DNA of 64,000 nucleotides from Verrucomicrobiota bacterium (GTDB lineage Bacteria; Verrucomicrobiota; Verrucomicrobiia; Chthoniobacterales; Terrimicrobiaceae). The position numbers were made by a program, and so were the translations under genes. A model generated the notes under the pieces. That model made no database searches. It was given only the letters and a program-made list of their open reading frames with translations, and was not told where the DNA came from. The stretch lies in the NCBI GenBank assembly GCA_017305195.1, contig JAFKMU010000040.1, positions 1-64,000 on the forward strand, in the 5' to 3' direction. Positions 16,412-27,736 of this stretch are shown one piece after another; within the stretch, counting starts at the first letter, position 1; every line of letters starts with the position of its first letter.

Positions 16412-18308
16412 CGAATCTTTGCTCTCGCAGATTCACTCACCCGCCGACGTCAAAAGCATCGAGGAAAAGGATCTTACCCAGCTTGCAGCAGAGATTCGCG
16501 AGGAACTCATCCGGGTTCTCTCGGAGACCGGCGGCCACCTCGGCCCCAACCTGGGTGTGGTGGAGCTCACCATCGCCCTGCACCGCGTCTTTGAGACGCC
16601 CAAGGATAAATTTCTCTTCGACGTCAGCCACCAGGGCTACGTCCACAAGCTCCTGACCGGGCGCCGCGATCGCTTTTCCACCATCCGCCAGTACGAGGGG
16701 CTGAACGGCTTCCTCCTGCGCACCGAGAGCGAGCATGATTGCTATGGCGCCGGACACGCGGGCACAGCCCTCTCCGCCGCCCTCGGCATGGCCGCCGGAC
16801 GCGATCAGGTCGGTGGTGACGAACACGTCGTCTGCGTGGCGGGCGATGCCGCTTTTACCTGCGGGGTCAGCTTTGAGGCGCTCAACAACGTCTCTGCCAC
16901 GACCAAACGGCTCATCGTCGTCCTCAACGACAACGAGTGGTCCATCGCCAAGAACGTCGGCGCTGTCGCCGAGTACCTGAACCGCATCGTCACCAACCCC
17001 GCCTTTTCCGACCTGCACGAGAAGGCTGGCAAGTTCGTCGAGTGGCTCGGCGGCAAATACGCCCGGTCACTCGCCCACAAGGTCGAGGCCGGCATGAAGA
17101 ACCTGCTCGCCCCGAGCGTGATCTTCGAGGATCTCGGCCTGCGCTATTACGGTCCGATCGACGGACACGATATCCCGCTTCTCATTCGCACCTTCGAGTT
17201 TCTCAAGACGCAGAACGAGCCGGTCATCCTCCATATCCTGACCCAGAAGGGCAAAGGCTATGCGCCCGCCCTGGCCAAGCCGGATAAGTTCCACGGCCTC
17301 GGCAAGTTCCAGCTCGATACCGGAGAAACACTCGCATCCCCCTCTCCGACCTACTCGGAACTCCTCGGCAAGACGCTTGCCGACTTCGCCGATCACAATA
17401 ACAAGATCGTCGCCATCACCGCCGCCATGCCGACAGGCACGGGACTGGTGAACTTCGCCAAGCGTCACCCCGAGAAATGCTACGACGTCGGCATCGCCGA
17501 GGAACACGCCGCGCTTTTTGCCAGCGGCCTGGCCATCCAGGGGTTGAAGCCCTTCCTGGCGATCTACTCCACCTTCATGCAGCGCGCCTACGACATGATC
17601 ATCCATGACATCGCGCTGCAGAATCTCAACGTCTGCCTGTGCATGGATCGCGCCGGCCTCTCCGGCGATGACGGCCCGACGCATCACGGTGTCTTTGATA
17701 TTGCCTACCTCCGCCCCGTACCCGGCCTCGTGCATATGCAGCCCAAGGACGAAGAGGAGTTCGTCGACATGCTCTGGACGATGGCCAACTACCACGAGGG
17801 CCCCATCGCCATCCGCTACCCGCGCGGCAGCGGCACCGGAGCCATCCCCAAGGCCCAGCCGAAACTCCTCGAGATCGGCAAGTCCGAGGTCATCCGCCAC
17901 GGCAAGCAGGTCGCCATCGTCGCCCTCGGCAACATGGTCGAGGTCGCCCTCGACACGGCCGCCATGCTCGAGGAAAAAGGCATCTCCACCGCGGTGATCA
18001 ATGCCCGCTGGATCAAACCGCTCGACGCCGCGACCATCGAGTTTTTCGCCCGCGGGTGCGAGGTCCTTTGCACGATGGAAGACCACGTGCTGAACAACGG
18101 CTTCGGCTGCGGCGTGATGGAACTCCTGGCCGACCAGCACATCACCACGCCGGTCGTCCGCATCGGCTGGCCCGACCAGTTTATCGAGCACGGCACCGTC
18201 CCGATCCTGCGCGCCAAGCATGGCCTCACTGCCGAGGCTGCGGTGGAAAAAATCCTCCACGCTCTGCCCGCAACTCAGGTTTCGACCCGGACAATTCCTG
18301 CGGCGTAG
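16401..18308 (+). CDS. dxs: 1-deoxy-D-xylulose-5-phosphate synthase
   Basis: The enzyme joins pyruvate and glyceraldehyde 3-phosphate using thiamine diphosphate, the first step of the MEP isoprenoid pathway. The 635-residue product shows the N-terminal SETGGHLGPNLGVVELTIALH and DVSHQGYVHKLLTGR, the thiamine-binding GDAAFTCGVSFEALNN block, and the transketolase-like middle domain with DVGIAEEHAALFASGLA and DRAGLSGDDGPTHHG. A C-terminal transketolase domain completes it. The ATG at 16401 overlaps xseB by 11 nt and has no separate SD. UppP, which recycles the isoprenoid lipid carrier, is encoded elsewhere in this window. Length is in the normal range of about 620-640. Confidence 0.96.
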   Translation: MNHNESLLSQIHSPADVKSIEEKDLTQLAAEIREELIRVLSETGGHLGPNLGVVELTIALHRVFETPKDKFLFDVSHQGYVHKLLTGRRDRFSTIRQYEGLNGFLLRTESEHDCYGAGHAGTALSAALGMAAGRDQVGGDEHVVCVAGDAAFTCGVSFEALNNVSATTKRLIVVLNDNEWSIAKNVGAVAEYLNRIVTNPAFSDLHEKAGKFVEWLGGKYARSLAHKVEAGMKNLLAPSVIFEDLGLRYYGPIDGHDIPLLIRTFEFLKTQNEPVILHILTQKGKGYAPALAKPDKFHGLGKFQLDTGETLASPSPTYSELLGKTLADFADHNNKIVAITAAMPTGTGLVNFAKRHPEKCYDVGIAEEHAALFASGLAIQGLKPFLAIYSTFMQRAYDMIIHDIALQNLNVCLCMDRAGLSGDDGPTHHGVFDIAYLRPVPGLVHMQPKDEEEFVDMLWTMANYHEGPIAIRYPRGSGTGAIPKAQPKLLEIGKSEVIRHGKQVAIVALGNMVEVALDTAAMLEEKGISTAVINARWIKPLDAATIEFFARGCEVLCTMEDHVLNNGFGCGVMELLADQHITTPVVRIGWPDQFIEHGTVPILRAKHGLTAEAAVEKILHALPATQVSTRTIPAA

Positions 18309-18336
18309 CAAGGATTCGCGAGGAAATTCGCGCTGA

Positions 18337-19977
<1,641 letters not shown>

Positions 19978-19990
19978 CCCCCCTCTCACC

Positions 19991-22030
19991 ATGACTCCCG
20001 TCCTCCACCGGTGGTCGTTTTACGGGTGGCTCGCCGTATGTTTTGCGGGAGCCGCCTCACTGGCCATCCTGGCCCTGGCCCGAGGAGAGCACGTCAGCGC
20101 TCTCTGGATGGTCATCGCCTCTGTGTGCGTCTTTGCGCTCGCCTACCGGTTTCATTCCGCATGGCTCATGGCGAAGGTGCTCACCCTGAACGACGCCCGG
20201 CTCACCCCGGCCTTCACCAATGAGGACGGCAAGGATTACGTCCCGACAAACCGCTGGATCGTCTTTGGGCACCACTTTGCCGCCATCGCGGGTCCCGGCC
20301 CGCTCGTCGGCCCGGTGCTGGCCGCGCAGTTTGGCTTCCTGCCCGGAATGCTCTGGATTCTCGTCGGTGCGACGCTCGGCGGCGCAGTCCATGACAGCAT
20401 CATTCTCTTCTGCTCCGTGCGCCGTCGCGGCCGCTCTCTCGGCCAGATGGTGCGAGACGAGGTCGGGCCGTTCGCAGGCTTCATCTCGCTGGTCAGCATC
20501 GTCGCCATCATGATCATCCTGCTGGCCGTGCTCGCGCTGGTGGTCGTCAAGGCGCTGGCGGAAAGCCCGTGGGGCCTCTTCACCATCCTTGCATCGATCC
20601 CCATCGCCATGCTCATGGGTATCGCCCTGCGCATGTTCAAGATGTCCGTGGGATGGGTCAGCATTTTCGGTGTCGCCGCCCTCATCGCCTCAGTCGTCGC
20701 CGGGCAATGGATCAAGGGCTCCCCGCTGGAAGGCCCCCTTACCGCCGAGGAGCTCAAGCTCGCATGGGGCATCATGGGCTACGGCCTGCTGGCCTCCGTG
20801 CTGCCCGTGTGGCTGCTGCTCGCGCCCCGCGATTACCTGAGCACGTTTATGAAGATCGGCGCCGTCGCGCTGCTCGGCGTCGCCATCGTCATCCTCGCTC
20901 CGAAACTCCAGATGCCAGCGCTGACGAAGTTCATCGACGGCACGGGACCCGTCTTTGCCGGGCCGGTCTTCCCCTTTGCCTTCATCACCATTGCCTGCGC
21001 GGCGGTCTCCGGCTTTCACGCCCTGATCGCCTCCGGCACCACGCCCAAGATCATCACCAGTGAAAAGGACATCCGGGTCATCGGTTACGGCGCCATGATC
21101 ACGGAAATGCTCGTAGGCATCATGGCGCTCATCGCCGCCTGCGCGATGCCTCCCGGCGAATACTTCGCCATCAACATGAAGGGCGAACCGGCTGCCGTCG
21201 TCCAAAAAGTCACCGCTCTCGGCTTCCCGGTCACCACGGAGCAAATGAGCCAGCTCGCCGAGAACGTTGGCGAGTCCAACATGGTCGGACGCACCGGCGG
21301 CGCGCCGACGTTCGCCGTCGGGATGGCGTCCATGTTTGCCGGGGTCTTCGGCAGCAAGGCGGCCATTTCGGTCTGGTACCACTTCGCCATCATGTTTGAG
21401 GCGATGTTCATCCTCACCACGATCGACGCAGGCACCCGCGTGGGGCGCTTTCTCGTGCAGGATCTGCTCGCCTATATCTGGAAGCCGCTTGGCCGTACCG
21501 ACTTTGCCTTGGGCAACTTCCTCGCCTCTGCGGCTTTCGTCGCCGCCTGGGGATACTTCCTCATCCAGGGCGTGCTCGATCCGCTAGGCGGCATCAATTC
21601 GCTCTGGCCCATCTTCGGCGTCGCCAACCAGCTCCTCGCCGTCATCGCCCTCGCCCTCGGCGTGACCGTGCTCATCAAGATGGATCGCGTCCGGTACGTC
21701 TGGGTCGCCCTCGTTCCGCTTGCCTGGCTTTCCATCGTCACGATGACCGCTGGCTGGATGAAGATCTTCAGCACCGACCCTCGTCTTGGCTTCCTCAGTG
21801 CGGCTGCGGATTTCCAATCAAAGATCGCCGCAGGCGGCGCCCCGGAGCAGCTCGCCACGTGGAATCATCTCCTGATGAACAATTACGTAAACACGGGCGT
21901 CACCGCCGCGTTTCTCATACTGGTTCTGCTTGTTGTCCTCTCGTGCGCCCGCGTATGGTGGCAGCTTATCGTGCAAGGTAAGTCCATCCCGCTCCGCGAG
22001 GAGCCTCCGATTTTCGCCCAAGCATCCTGA
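19991..22030 (+). CDS. cstA: Carbon starvation protein A, peptide/pyruvate transporter
   Basis: The 679-residue protein has many transmembrane helices and the CstA pattern: FTNEDGKDYVPTNRWIVFGHHFAAIAGPGP, of which the GHHFAAIAGPGPLVGP segment is highly conserved, and later SGFHALIASGTTPKII and TIDAGTRVGRF. Family members import peptides or pyruvate across the inner membrane when carbon is limiting. The specific substrate is not readable from sequence. The ATG at 19991 lies 13 nt after pyrG, and aroB follows 6 nt after its stop, so it is within an operon of biosynthetic genes. Confidence 0.93.
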   Translation: MTPVLHRWSFYGWLAVCFAGAASLAILALARGEHVSALWMVIASVCVFALAYRFHSAWLMAKVLTLNDARLTPAFTNEDGKDYVPTNRWIVFGHHFAAIAGPGPLVGPVLAAQFGFLPGMLWILVGATLGGAVHDSIILFCSVRRRGRSLGQMVRDEVGPFAGFISLVSIVAIMIILLAVLALVVVKALAESPWGLFTILASIPIAMLMGIALRMFKMSVGWVSIFGVAALIASVVAGQWIKGSPLEGPLTAEELKLAWGIMGYGLLASVLPVWLLLAPRDYLSTFMKIGAVALLGVAIVILAPKLQMPALTKFIDGTGPVFAGPVFPFAFITIACAAVSGFHALIASGTTPKIITSEKDIRVIGYGAMITEMLVGIMALIAACAMPPGEYFAINMKGEPAAVVQKVTALGFPVTTEQMSQLAENVGESNMVGRTGGAPTFAVGMASMFAGVFGSKAAISVWYHFAIMFEAMFILTTIDAGTRVGRFLVQDLLAYIWKPLGRTDFALGNFLASAAFVAAWGYFLIQGVLDPLGGINSLWPIFGVANQLLAVIALALGVTVLIKMDRVRYVWVALVPLAWLSIVTMTAGWMKIFSTDPRLGFLSAAADFQSKIAAGGAPEQLATWNHLLMNNYVNTGVTAAFLILVLLVVLSCARVWWQLIVQGKSIPLREEPPIFAQAS

Positions 22031-22036
22031 TCACCC

Positions 22037-23110
22037 ATGGCCGCCCGCATTCCCGTCCTCATTTCCCGCAACCCGTATGAAGTCATCGTCGGTCATGACA
22101 TCCTCCGCCGGGCCGGAGAGTTCATCAGCCAGGTATTGCCTGCTTCACGCTGCGCCCTTATCACCGACAGCAACATCGCCCCGCTTTATGCGGAGACGGT
22201 GGAGGCCAGCCTGGAAGCTGCGGGATTCGAGGTTACCACGATCGTCGTTCCCCCGGGAGAGCCCTCCAAGGCCCTCGGGTTCATCGAGGAGGTCTGCGAC
22301 CAGATGATCGAGGCGGGGCTCGACCGGCGCAGCACGGTGATCGCCCTCGGCGGCGGCGTCATCGGCGACCTTGCCGGCTTCGTCGCCAGCATTTTTTATC
22401 GCGGCATTCCGCACGTCCAGATTCCCACCACTGTCGTCGCCCAGGTCGACAGCTCGCTCGGCGGGAAGACCGGAGTGAACTCGCGCAAGGGCAAGAACCT
22501 GCTCGGCGCCTTTCATCAGCCGTCGCTCGTCATCACCGACGTCAATACGCTCGATACCCTGCCCAAGCGGGAGTTCAACGAAGGGTTTGGCGAGATCATC
22601 AAGCATGCCGCCATCCGGGACGCCGCCATGATGGAAGACCTCCTGGCCCCGGGCAGACCCGACCTCGGCGCGCTCATCTCCCGCAACGTCAAGATCAAGG
22701 CCCGCATCGTGGCGGAGGATGAATTTGAGCGCCACGGCCTCCGCGCTCTCCTGAATTTTGGCCACACCATCGGCCATGCCATTGAAAATGCCGCCGGATA
22801 TGGCCGCTACCTGCATGGCGAAGCCATCAGCCTCGGTCTCGTCGCCGCCGCCCGCATCTCGGTAAAGAAAGCCGACCTCGCAGCGGACGCTGCCGACAAG
22901 ATCATCGCCGCCCTCAAGGCCTACAATCTCCCGACCACCCTGCCCGCCGACATCACCACCGAGTCGCTCCTCGCCGCCCTCAGCCGCGACAAGAAATTCG
23001 AGTCCGGAGCCATCCGGTTCGTCGTCGTGCCGGAGCTGGGAGAGGCCTTTGTCTCCAAGGATGTCACCGAGGAGGATCTCCGCGAAGCCATCGAGGGGCT
23101 GCGGGAATAA
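22037..23110 (+). CDS. aroB: 3-dehydroquinate synthase
   Basis: AroB converts DAHP to 3-dehydroquinate, the second step of the shikimate pathway, using NAD and a divalent metal. The 357-residue product has the NAD-binding VIALGGGVIGDLAGFVAS, the phosphate/substrate loop QVDSSLGGKTGVN, the metal ligands in FGEIIKHA, and LNFGHTIGHAIE with two conserved His. Length fits the family (about 355-365). It is the last gene of the pyrG-cstA-aroB run and is convergent with the ftsB-like gene, with 62 nt between their stops. No good terminator was seen in that gap. Confidence 0.96.
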   Translation: MAARIPVLISRNPYEVIVGHDILRRAGEFISQVLPASRCALITDSNIAPLYAETVEASLEAAGFEVTTIVVPPGEPSKALGFIEEVCDQMIEAGLDRRSTVIALGGGVIGDLAGFVASIFYRGIPHVQIPTTVVAQVDSSLGGKTGVNSRKGKNLLGAFHQPSLVITDVNTLDTLPKREFNEGFGEIIKHAAIRDAAMMEDLLAPGRPDLGALISRNVKIKARIVAEDEFERHGLRALLNFGHTIGHAIENAAGYGRYLHGEAISLGLVAAARISVKKADLAADAADKIIAALKAYNLPTTLPADITTESLLAALSRDKKFESGAIRFVVVPELGEAFVSKDVTEEDLREAIEGLRE

Positions 23111-23172
23111 TCCCTGCCGAGGGAAGCGGTATCAATGGGCCTGCCGACCAGGCCCGCCGGGCTGAAGACAGC

Positions 23173-23517
23173 CTACTTGTCCGCCCCCGCACGAGCGGAA
23201 TCGAAGCGGTAAATCGTCTCGCCGGGACGCATCAGATCGAGTTTGTCCCGGGCAATGATCTCGATGTACTCGGGATCATTCTGAAGCAGGTACACCTCCC
23301 GCTCTCGCTGCTTTTGCGTGAGCTGAAGGGACGCAAGATGCATTTTCTTATCCTCCAGCTGATCGACCAGCTTGTTGCGATATGTCACCTCGGGATAAAA
23401 CCAGAAGGCGACAATCGCGAGAAACCCAAGGAAAACGAGCGCCATGAGGACACGGTTCAGCGCCTTGAGGAAGGTGGCGTCCTTCCGTTTGCGGCGCGTT
23501 TCGACCGATGACCTCAT
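23173..23517 (-). CDS. ftsB: Septum formation initiator family protein (FtsB/DivIC-like)
   Basis: The 114-residue protein has a short basic cytoplasmic N-terminus (RKRKDA), one membrane helix (about residues 23-44, VLMALVFLGFLAIVAFWFY) and a periplasmic coiled coil (about 50-85). The end, LQNDPEYIEIIARDKLDLMRPGETIYRF, is the family signature. FtsB/DivIC proteins form the core bridge of the division machinery with FtsL and FtsQ. The gene follows eno on the same strand, the same neighbourhood as in Proteobacteria, although a strong terminator separates them here. It has its own promoter placed for a leaderless transcript. The gene symbol is by analogy; DivIC is equally possible. Confidence 0.85.
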   Translation of the reverse strand: MRSSVETRRKRKDATFLKALNRVLMALVFLGFLAIVAFWFYPEVTYRNKLVDQLEDKKMHLASLQLTQKQREREVYLLQNDPEYIEIIARDKLDLMRPGETIYRFDSARAGADK

Positions 23518-23523
23518 TGGCTG

Positions 23524-23552
23524 ATGATAGCGGGTGGGAATTTTTTAGGCAA
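23524..23552 (-). promoter_or_regulatory. Promoter of ftsB-like gene implying leaderless mRNA
   Basis: On the minus strand TTGCCT (23552-23547), 17 nt, TATCAT (23529-23524), then exactly 6 nt to the ATG at 23517. Both boxes match well (TATCAT 5 of 6), there is no SD, and the geometry is identical to recJ. Confidence 0.65.
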
Positions 23553-23597
23553 CCCTTTGGCTTGACTAATTAAATGCGCCGTGATCCGGCGAAAAGA

Positions 23598-23628
23598 AAG
23601 ACCGGCTGGGAGGCTCCCAGCCGGTCTT
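23598..23628 (-). terminator. Intrinsic terminator of eno
   Basis: A perfect 14-bp stem (23598-23611 with 23615-23628) and 3-nt loop lies 25 nt past the eno stop. On the minus strand the stem runs straight into a T-rich tract (stem end plus TCTTTT), making a strong Rho-independent terminator. Confidence 0.92.
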
Positions 23629-23653
23629 CGAATTAACGCTTGCCTGTAGCGGA

Positions 23654-24934
<1,281 letters not shown>

Positions 24935-25036
24935 TTATTTGTGTGTGTGCTTGTAATTAGCGCAGGAAAGCATCGCTGGCGCTCTGTTTGAGGCAAGCAG
25001 ATTCCATGCACATGTGTTGTCTTATCCCAACCATTT

Positions 25037-26908
25037 TTACGAAACCGAAGGCTTCGTCAGGACGTGCACCTTTTCGGCGAGGATGTCGAGGTTGGTAAAG
25101 GGTTCGATCTTTTCGATGGTGACGTTGTGGACGCCAAACTCAGCCGGAAGCTGGACGCTTTCGCCCACCTTTTTGCCGAGGAGCGCCTGGCCGATCGCCG
25201 CCTTGTAGGAGACGATGCCGAGTTCCGGCGCGCTGTCCCACGCTCCGAGGATGCTGTACACCTCGGTGGCTCCGCTGGTGGTCTTCAGGGTGACGACCGT
25301 GCCGATGGAAACCTGCGTCGTATCGGGATTTTCAAAGTTCGTTCCGCGAGCCTGACCGAGATCGCGCTCGGACTCCGCGCGACGGCGGGCCAGCACGCGC
25401 TGCTGCTCCTTGGCGGACTTGAACTCGAAGTTCTCGCGCAAGTCGCCGTAGGAGCGGGCGATCTGGATGTCGCGGATGTTCTGCGGGATCTGGCGATTGA
25501 CCAGGTCCTCATGCTCTTCCTTGCGCTTCTCCAGGCTGGCCCAGGAAACGGTGAGGGTCTCCTGCCGTTCACCGCTATCGCCTGTGATCATGGACTGGAG
25601 CTCCGGGTAAATCTTCACGATGCGGGCGAGGAGCGAGCGCTTGCTCAGATCCTCGAAGACCGGCGTGAGAAGGAGGCGGCGCAGGGCGTCGCGGACCTCG
25701 TCATGCTCCGCCGTGGTGAGGAGTTCTCCGATGAGTTCGCGATCCTCGAAGAGCAGGTCATGGAGACGGGCTCCGCGCTTCTCGGCGAGCTGGTCGCGCT
25801 CGAGGGCGCTGAAGACCGCGCCGAGCAGGTCGTGATTGAAGAGCTCGGGGAACGAAGCGCCGCGCTCTTTGCAAAGCCAGATGAGCATCTCGGAAGAGGC
25901 GGAACGCTCGCTGATCCAGCGGGCCAGCACCAGGCGGAGATCCTCCTGGCGGCCTTCCTTCTCAACGATACGGCTGATCTCGACCACGAGACGATTCGGA
26001 GCTTCCTGCATGAGGCGGAAAATCACGTCGAGCCATTCGTCACCGAAGGCGGCAGGGAACTGCTCGACGGCCTTTTTCTGCTTGATCGCCGGGAGCGCGG
26101 CAAAGAGTTCCTGGAGGCGAGCCTGCTCGCCCTTGAGGATCTCGGGAACGCTCGGGGCGCCTTCTCCGGTCTTGATCGCCTGGTGGCGGGCGATGATCTC
26201 ATCGCGGGCCTGGAGCATTTCCAGCGCCTGGGCGGGCTGGAGGCGTCGCACCTTGGCAGCGGCAGGCTCGATCTGGGTCACCAGCACCTGAAGCTCGCTG
26301 GCATCGGTAAAGTCGGAGAGAGCCTTGACGATCTGGTCGAGGGCGGCGATCTGGTCCTTCAGGTGCCGCGCCGCGCGGAACTTCTCAAGCAAACCGCTCG
26401 TCGGGGCCTCCGGGGAGGCCAGGAGCACGACGGGCTCGGTCTTCTTGGCAGGCAGTTGGAAATGGCCGTCGGCCTTGAGCTTCTTCTTGGCGGCGTCCCA
26501 CCATTTCTTGAACGAAGGAGCGTCAAACACCTCGGGAACGAGAGAAGTCGTGATCTGCTCGACCGTCGCTTTGCCGCCGAAGTCGTTGAGGATCGAACGC
26601 GTGAGCCCCACCGGGTCCTCTGCCGCCTCGGCCTTCACCGCAGCCGGGTCGACCGCCTTGCGAGCGAGAATGTGGCCGACCGGGATGTGCGTCAGCGTTT
26701 CGGCTGCGTATTGGGCCTGCATCGGGTGGCCCTTCTTGCCGTTGAAATCAATGATCACCTGTCCGGTGATGAGATTCCATTCCGCGATTTTTCCAAAACC
26801 CCAGCTCTTGTGCTGGCAGAATTCGCCGGGTGCGAGCTTTTCCAGGGCTTCGGCAGCCGCCTGGGATAGCTTTCCTGCATCCACAGCGTTTTGCAGTTCT
26901 TCGTTCAT
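25037..26908 (-). CDS. Very long GreA/GreB-type transcription elongation factor
   Basis: The 623-residue product ends (about 540-620) in a GreA/GreB C-terminal FKBP-like domain: VSIGTVVTLKTTSGATEVYSILG, GIVSYKAAIGQALLGKKVGESVQLP. Before it (about 490-535) comes a basic helical stretch (SAKEQQRVLARRRAESERDLGQ) like part of the Gre coiled coil. The N-terminal 480 residues, starting NEELQNAVDAGKLSQAAAEALEKLAPGE, are mostly helical and absent from ordinary 158-residue GreA. A segment near residue 40 (WGFGKIAEWNLITGQVIIDF) looks like a small CarD/Tudor-like beta unit. Gre factors stimulate transcript cleavage by stalled RNA polymerase; whether the acidic coiled-coil tip is retained is unclear. AGAGGTG directly before the ATG at 26908 decides the start. 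Confidence 0.8.
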   Translation of the reverse strand: MNEELQNAVDAGKLSQAAAEALEKLAPGEFCQHKSWGFGKIAEWNLITGQVIIDFNGKKGHPMQAQYAAETLTHIPVGHILARKAVDPAAVKAEAAEDPVGLTRSILNDFGGKATVEQITTSLVPEVFDAPSFKKWWDAAKKKLKADGHFQLPAKKTEPVVLLASPEAPTSGLLEKFRAARHLKDQIAALDQIVKALSDFTDASELQVLVTQIEPAAAKVRRLQPAQALEMLQARDEIIARHQAIKTGEGAPSVPEILKGEQARLQELFAALPAIKQKKAVEQFPAAFGDEWLDVIFRLMQEAPNRLVVEISRIVEKEGRQEDLRLVLARWISERSASSEMLIWLCKERGASFPELFNHDLLGAVFSALERDQLAEKRGARLHDLLFEDRELIGELLTTAEHDEVRDALRRLLLTPVFEDLSKRSLLARIVKIYPELQSMITGDSGERQETLTVSWASLEKRKEEHEDLVNRQIPQNIRDIQIARSYGDLRENFEFKSAKEQQRVLARRRAESERDLGQARGTNFENPDTTQVSIGTVVTLKTTSGATEVYSILGAWDSAPELGIVSYKAAIGQALLGKKVGESVQLPAEFGVHNVTIEKIEPFTNLDILAEKVHVLTKPSVS

Positions 26909-26990
26909 CACCTCTGTTGTCTGATGGAATTGCGTCCGCTGCAAGGCGAACTGCATTTTCCTCTGATTGAAGTGCCTTGCCGGAAGTCAT

Positions 26991-27019
26991 TTGCCGTTGC
27001 ATCGATCTCGTGTTTTATT
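26991..27019 (+). promoter_or_regulatory. exoD promoter, nearly leaderless
   Basis: TTGCCG (26991-26996), 17 nt, TTTATT (27014-27019), then 9 nt to the ATG at 27029. There is no SD in the 9 nt. This repeats the recJ geometry. Confidence 0.5.
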
Positions 27020-27028
27020 CCGCCCTTC

Positions 27029-27682
27029 ATGTCCTCCCTTGCCGCCACAGAGCCCTCTGAACGCCTCTCCGATGCCCTCGAAAGGCTCCTTCGCGAGGCA
27101 AATGGCCAGCCGATGCGCATTCGGGACATGGTGGAGGCCCTCCAGGGCCGGGGGCTGCAAATGGTGATTATCCTGCTTTGCCTCCCGTTTTTGGCTCCAG
27201 TGACGATTCCGGGAATTTCCATCCCATTTGGCTTCGCCATCATGCTCAGCGGCGTCCGAATCGCCTTCGGCCACCGTCCCTGGCTGCCGGGATTTATACT
27301 CAACCGCTCGCTCTCCTACCCCTCGCTGGAGCGCATGGTGACGTACGGATGCCGGGTTCATCGCAAGATCGAGCGCGTGGTGCGCCCCCGCCTGTTCGCG
27401 GTAATCGATACGCCTGGCATGACCATGGTGACCGGCCTGACCATCGCGCTGGCCGGATTTCTTCTCAGCCTCCCTATTCCCCCTCCCTTTCCTCTGACGA
27501 ACACAATCCCGGGATTTGCGATCATCTTCCTTTCCCTCGGCTCGATGGAACGCGACGGTCGCACCATTCTCTGGGGCTACGCCCTGACCGCGCTGGCCAC
27601 GGTTTACGTCGCCGCCATCGCCGTCATCGGCAAGGCCGGAGCCGTCCATCTCTGGAAGTTCCTCAGCGGGCTTTTCCACTAA
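27029..27682 (+). CDS. exoD: ExoD family membrane protein
   Basis: The 217-residue protein has an amphipathic N-terminal part (LSDALERLLREANGQPMRIRDMVEAL) followed by membrane segments. The family block is ILLCLPFLAPVTIPGISIPFGFAIMLSGVRIAFGHRPWLP, with the later GMTMVTGLTIALAGFLLSLPIPPPFPLTNTIPGFAIIFLSLG. ExoD was first linked to exopolysaccharide production in rhizobia; its biochemical role is not known. The frame is open further upstream, but MSSLAATEPSERL and the nearby promoter support 27029. It is divergent from the GreA-type gene and convergent with nuoF across a bidirectional terminator. Confidence 0.85.
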   Translation: MSSLAATEPSERLSDALERLLREANGQPMRIRDMVEALQGRGLQMVIILLCLPFLAPVTIPGISIPFGFAIMLSGVRIAFGHRPWLPGFILNRSLSYPSLERMVTYGCRVHRKIERVVRPRLFAVIDTPGMTMVTGLTIALAGFLLSLPIPPPFPLTNTIPGFAIIFLSLGSMERDGRTILWGYALTALATVYVAAIAVIGKAGAVHLWKFLSGLFH

Positions 27683-27688
27683 ACAAAA

Positions 27689-27712
27689 AAGGCCCGGTTT
27701 TCACCGGGCCTT
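27689..27712. terminator. Bidirectional intrinsic terminator between exoD and nuoF
   Basis: AAGGCCCGGT (27689-27698) pairs with ACCGGGCCTT (27703-27712) around a 4-nt loop. An A-run lies on the left and TTCTTT on the right, so it can serve the exoD transcript (+) and the nuoF transcript (-). Confidence 0.9.
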
Positions 27713-27736
27713 CTTTGGAAGTCTGAAGTTCGGAGC

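Noticed and set aside
25064..26869. A 601-codon open frame on the plus strand across the GreA-type gene
   Set aside because: The minus-strand gene has an SD, a Gre domain and coding bias; the opposite frame is a shadow.
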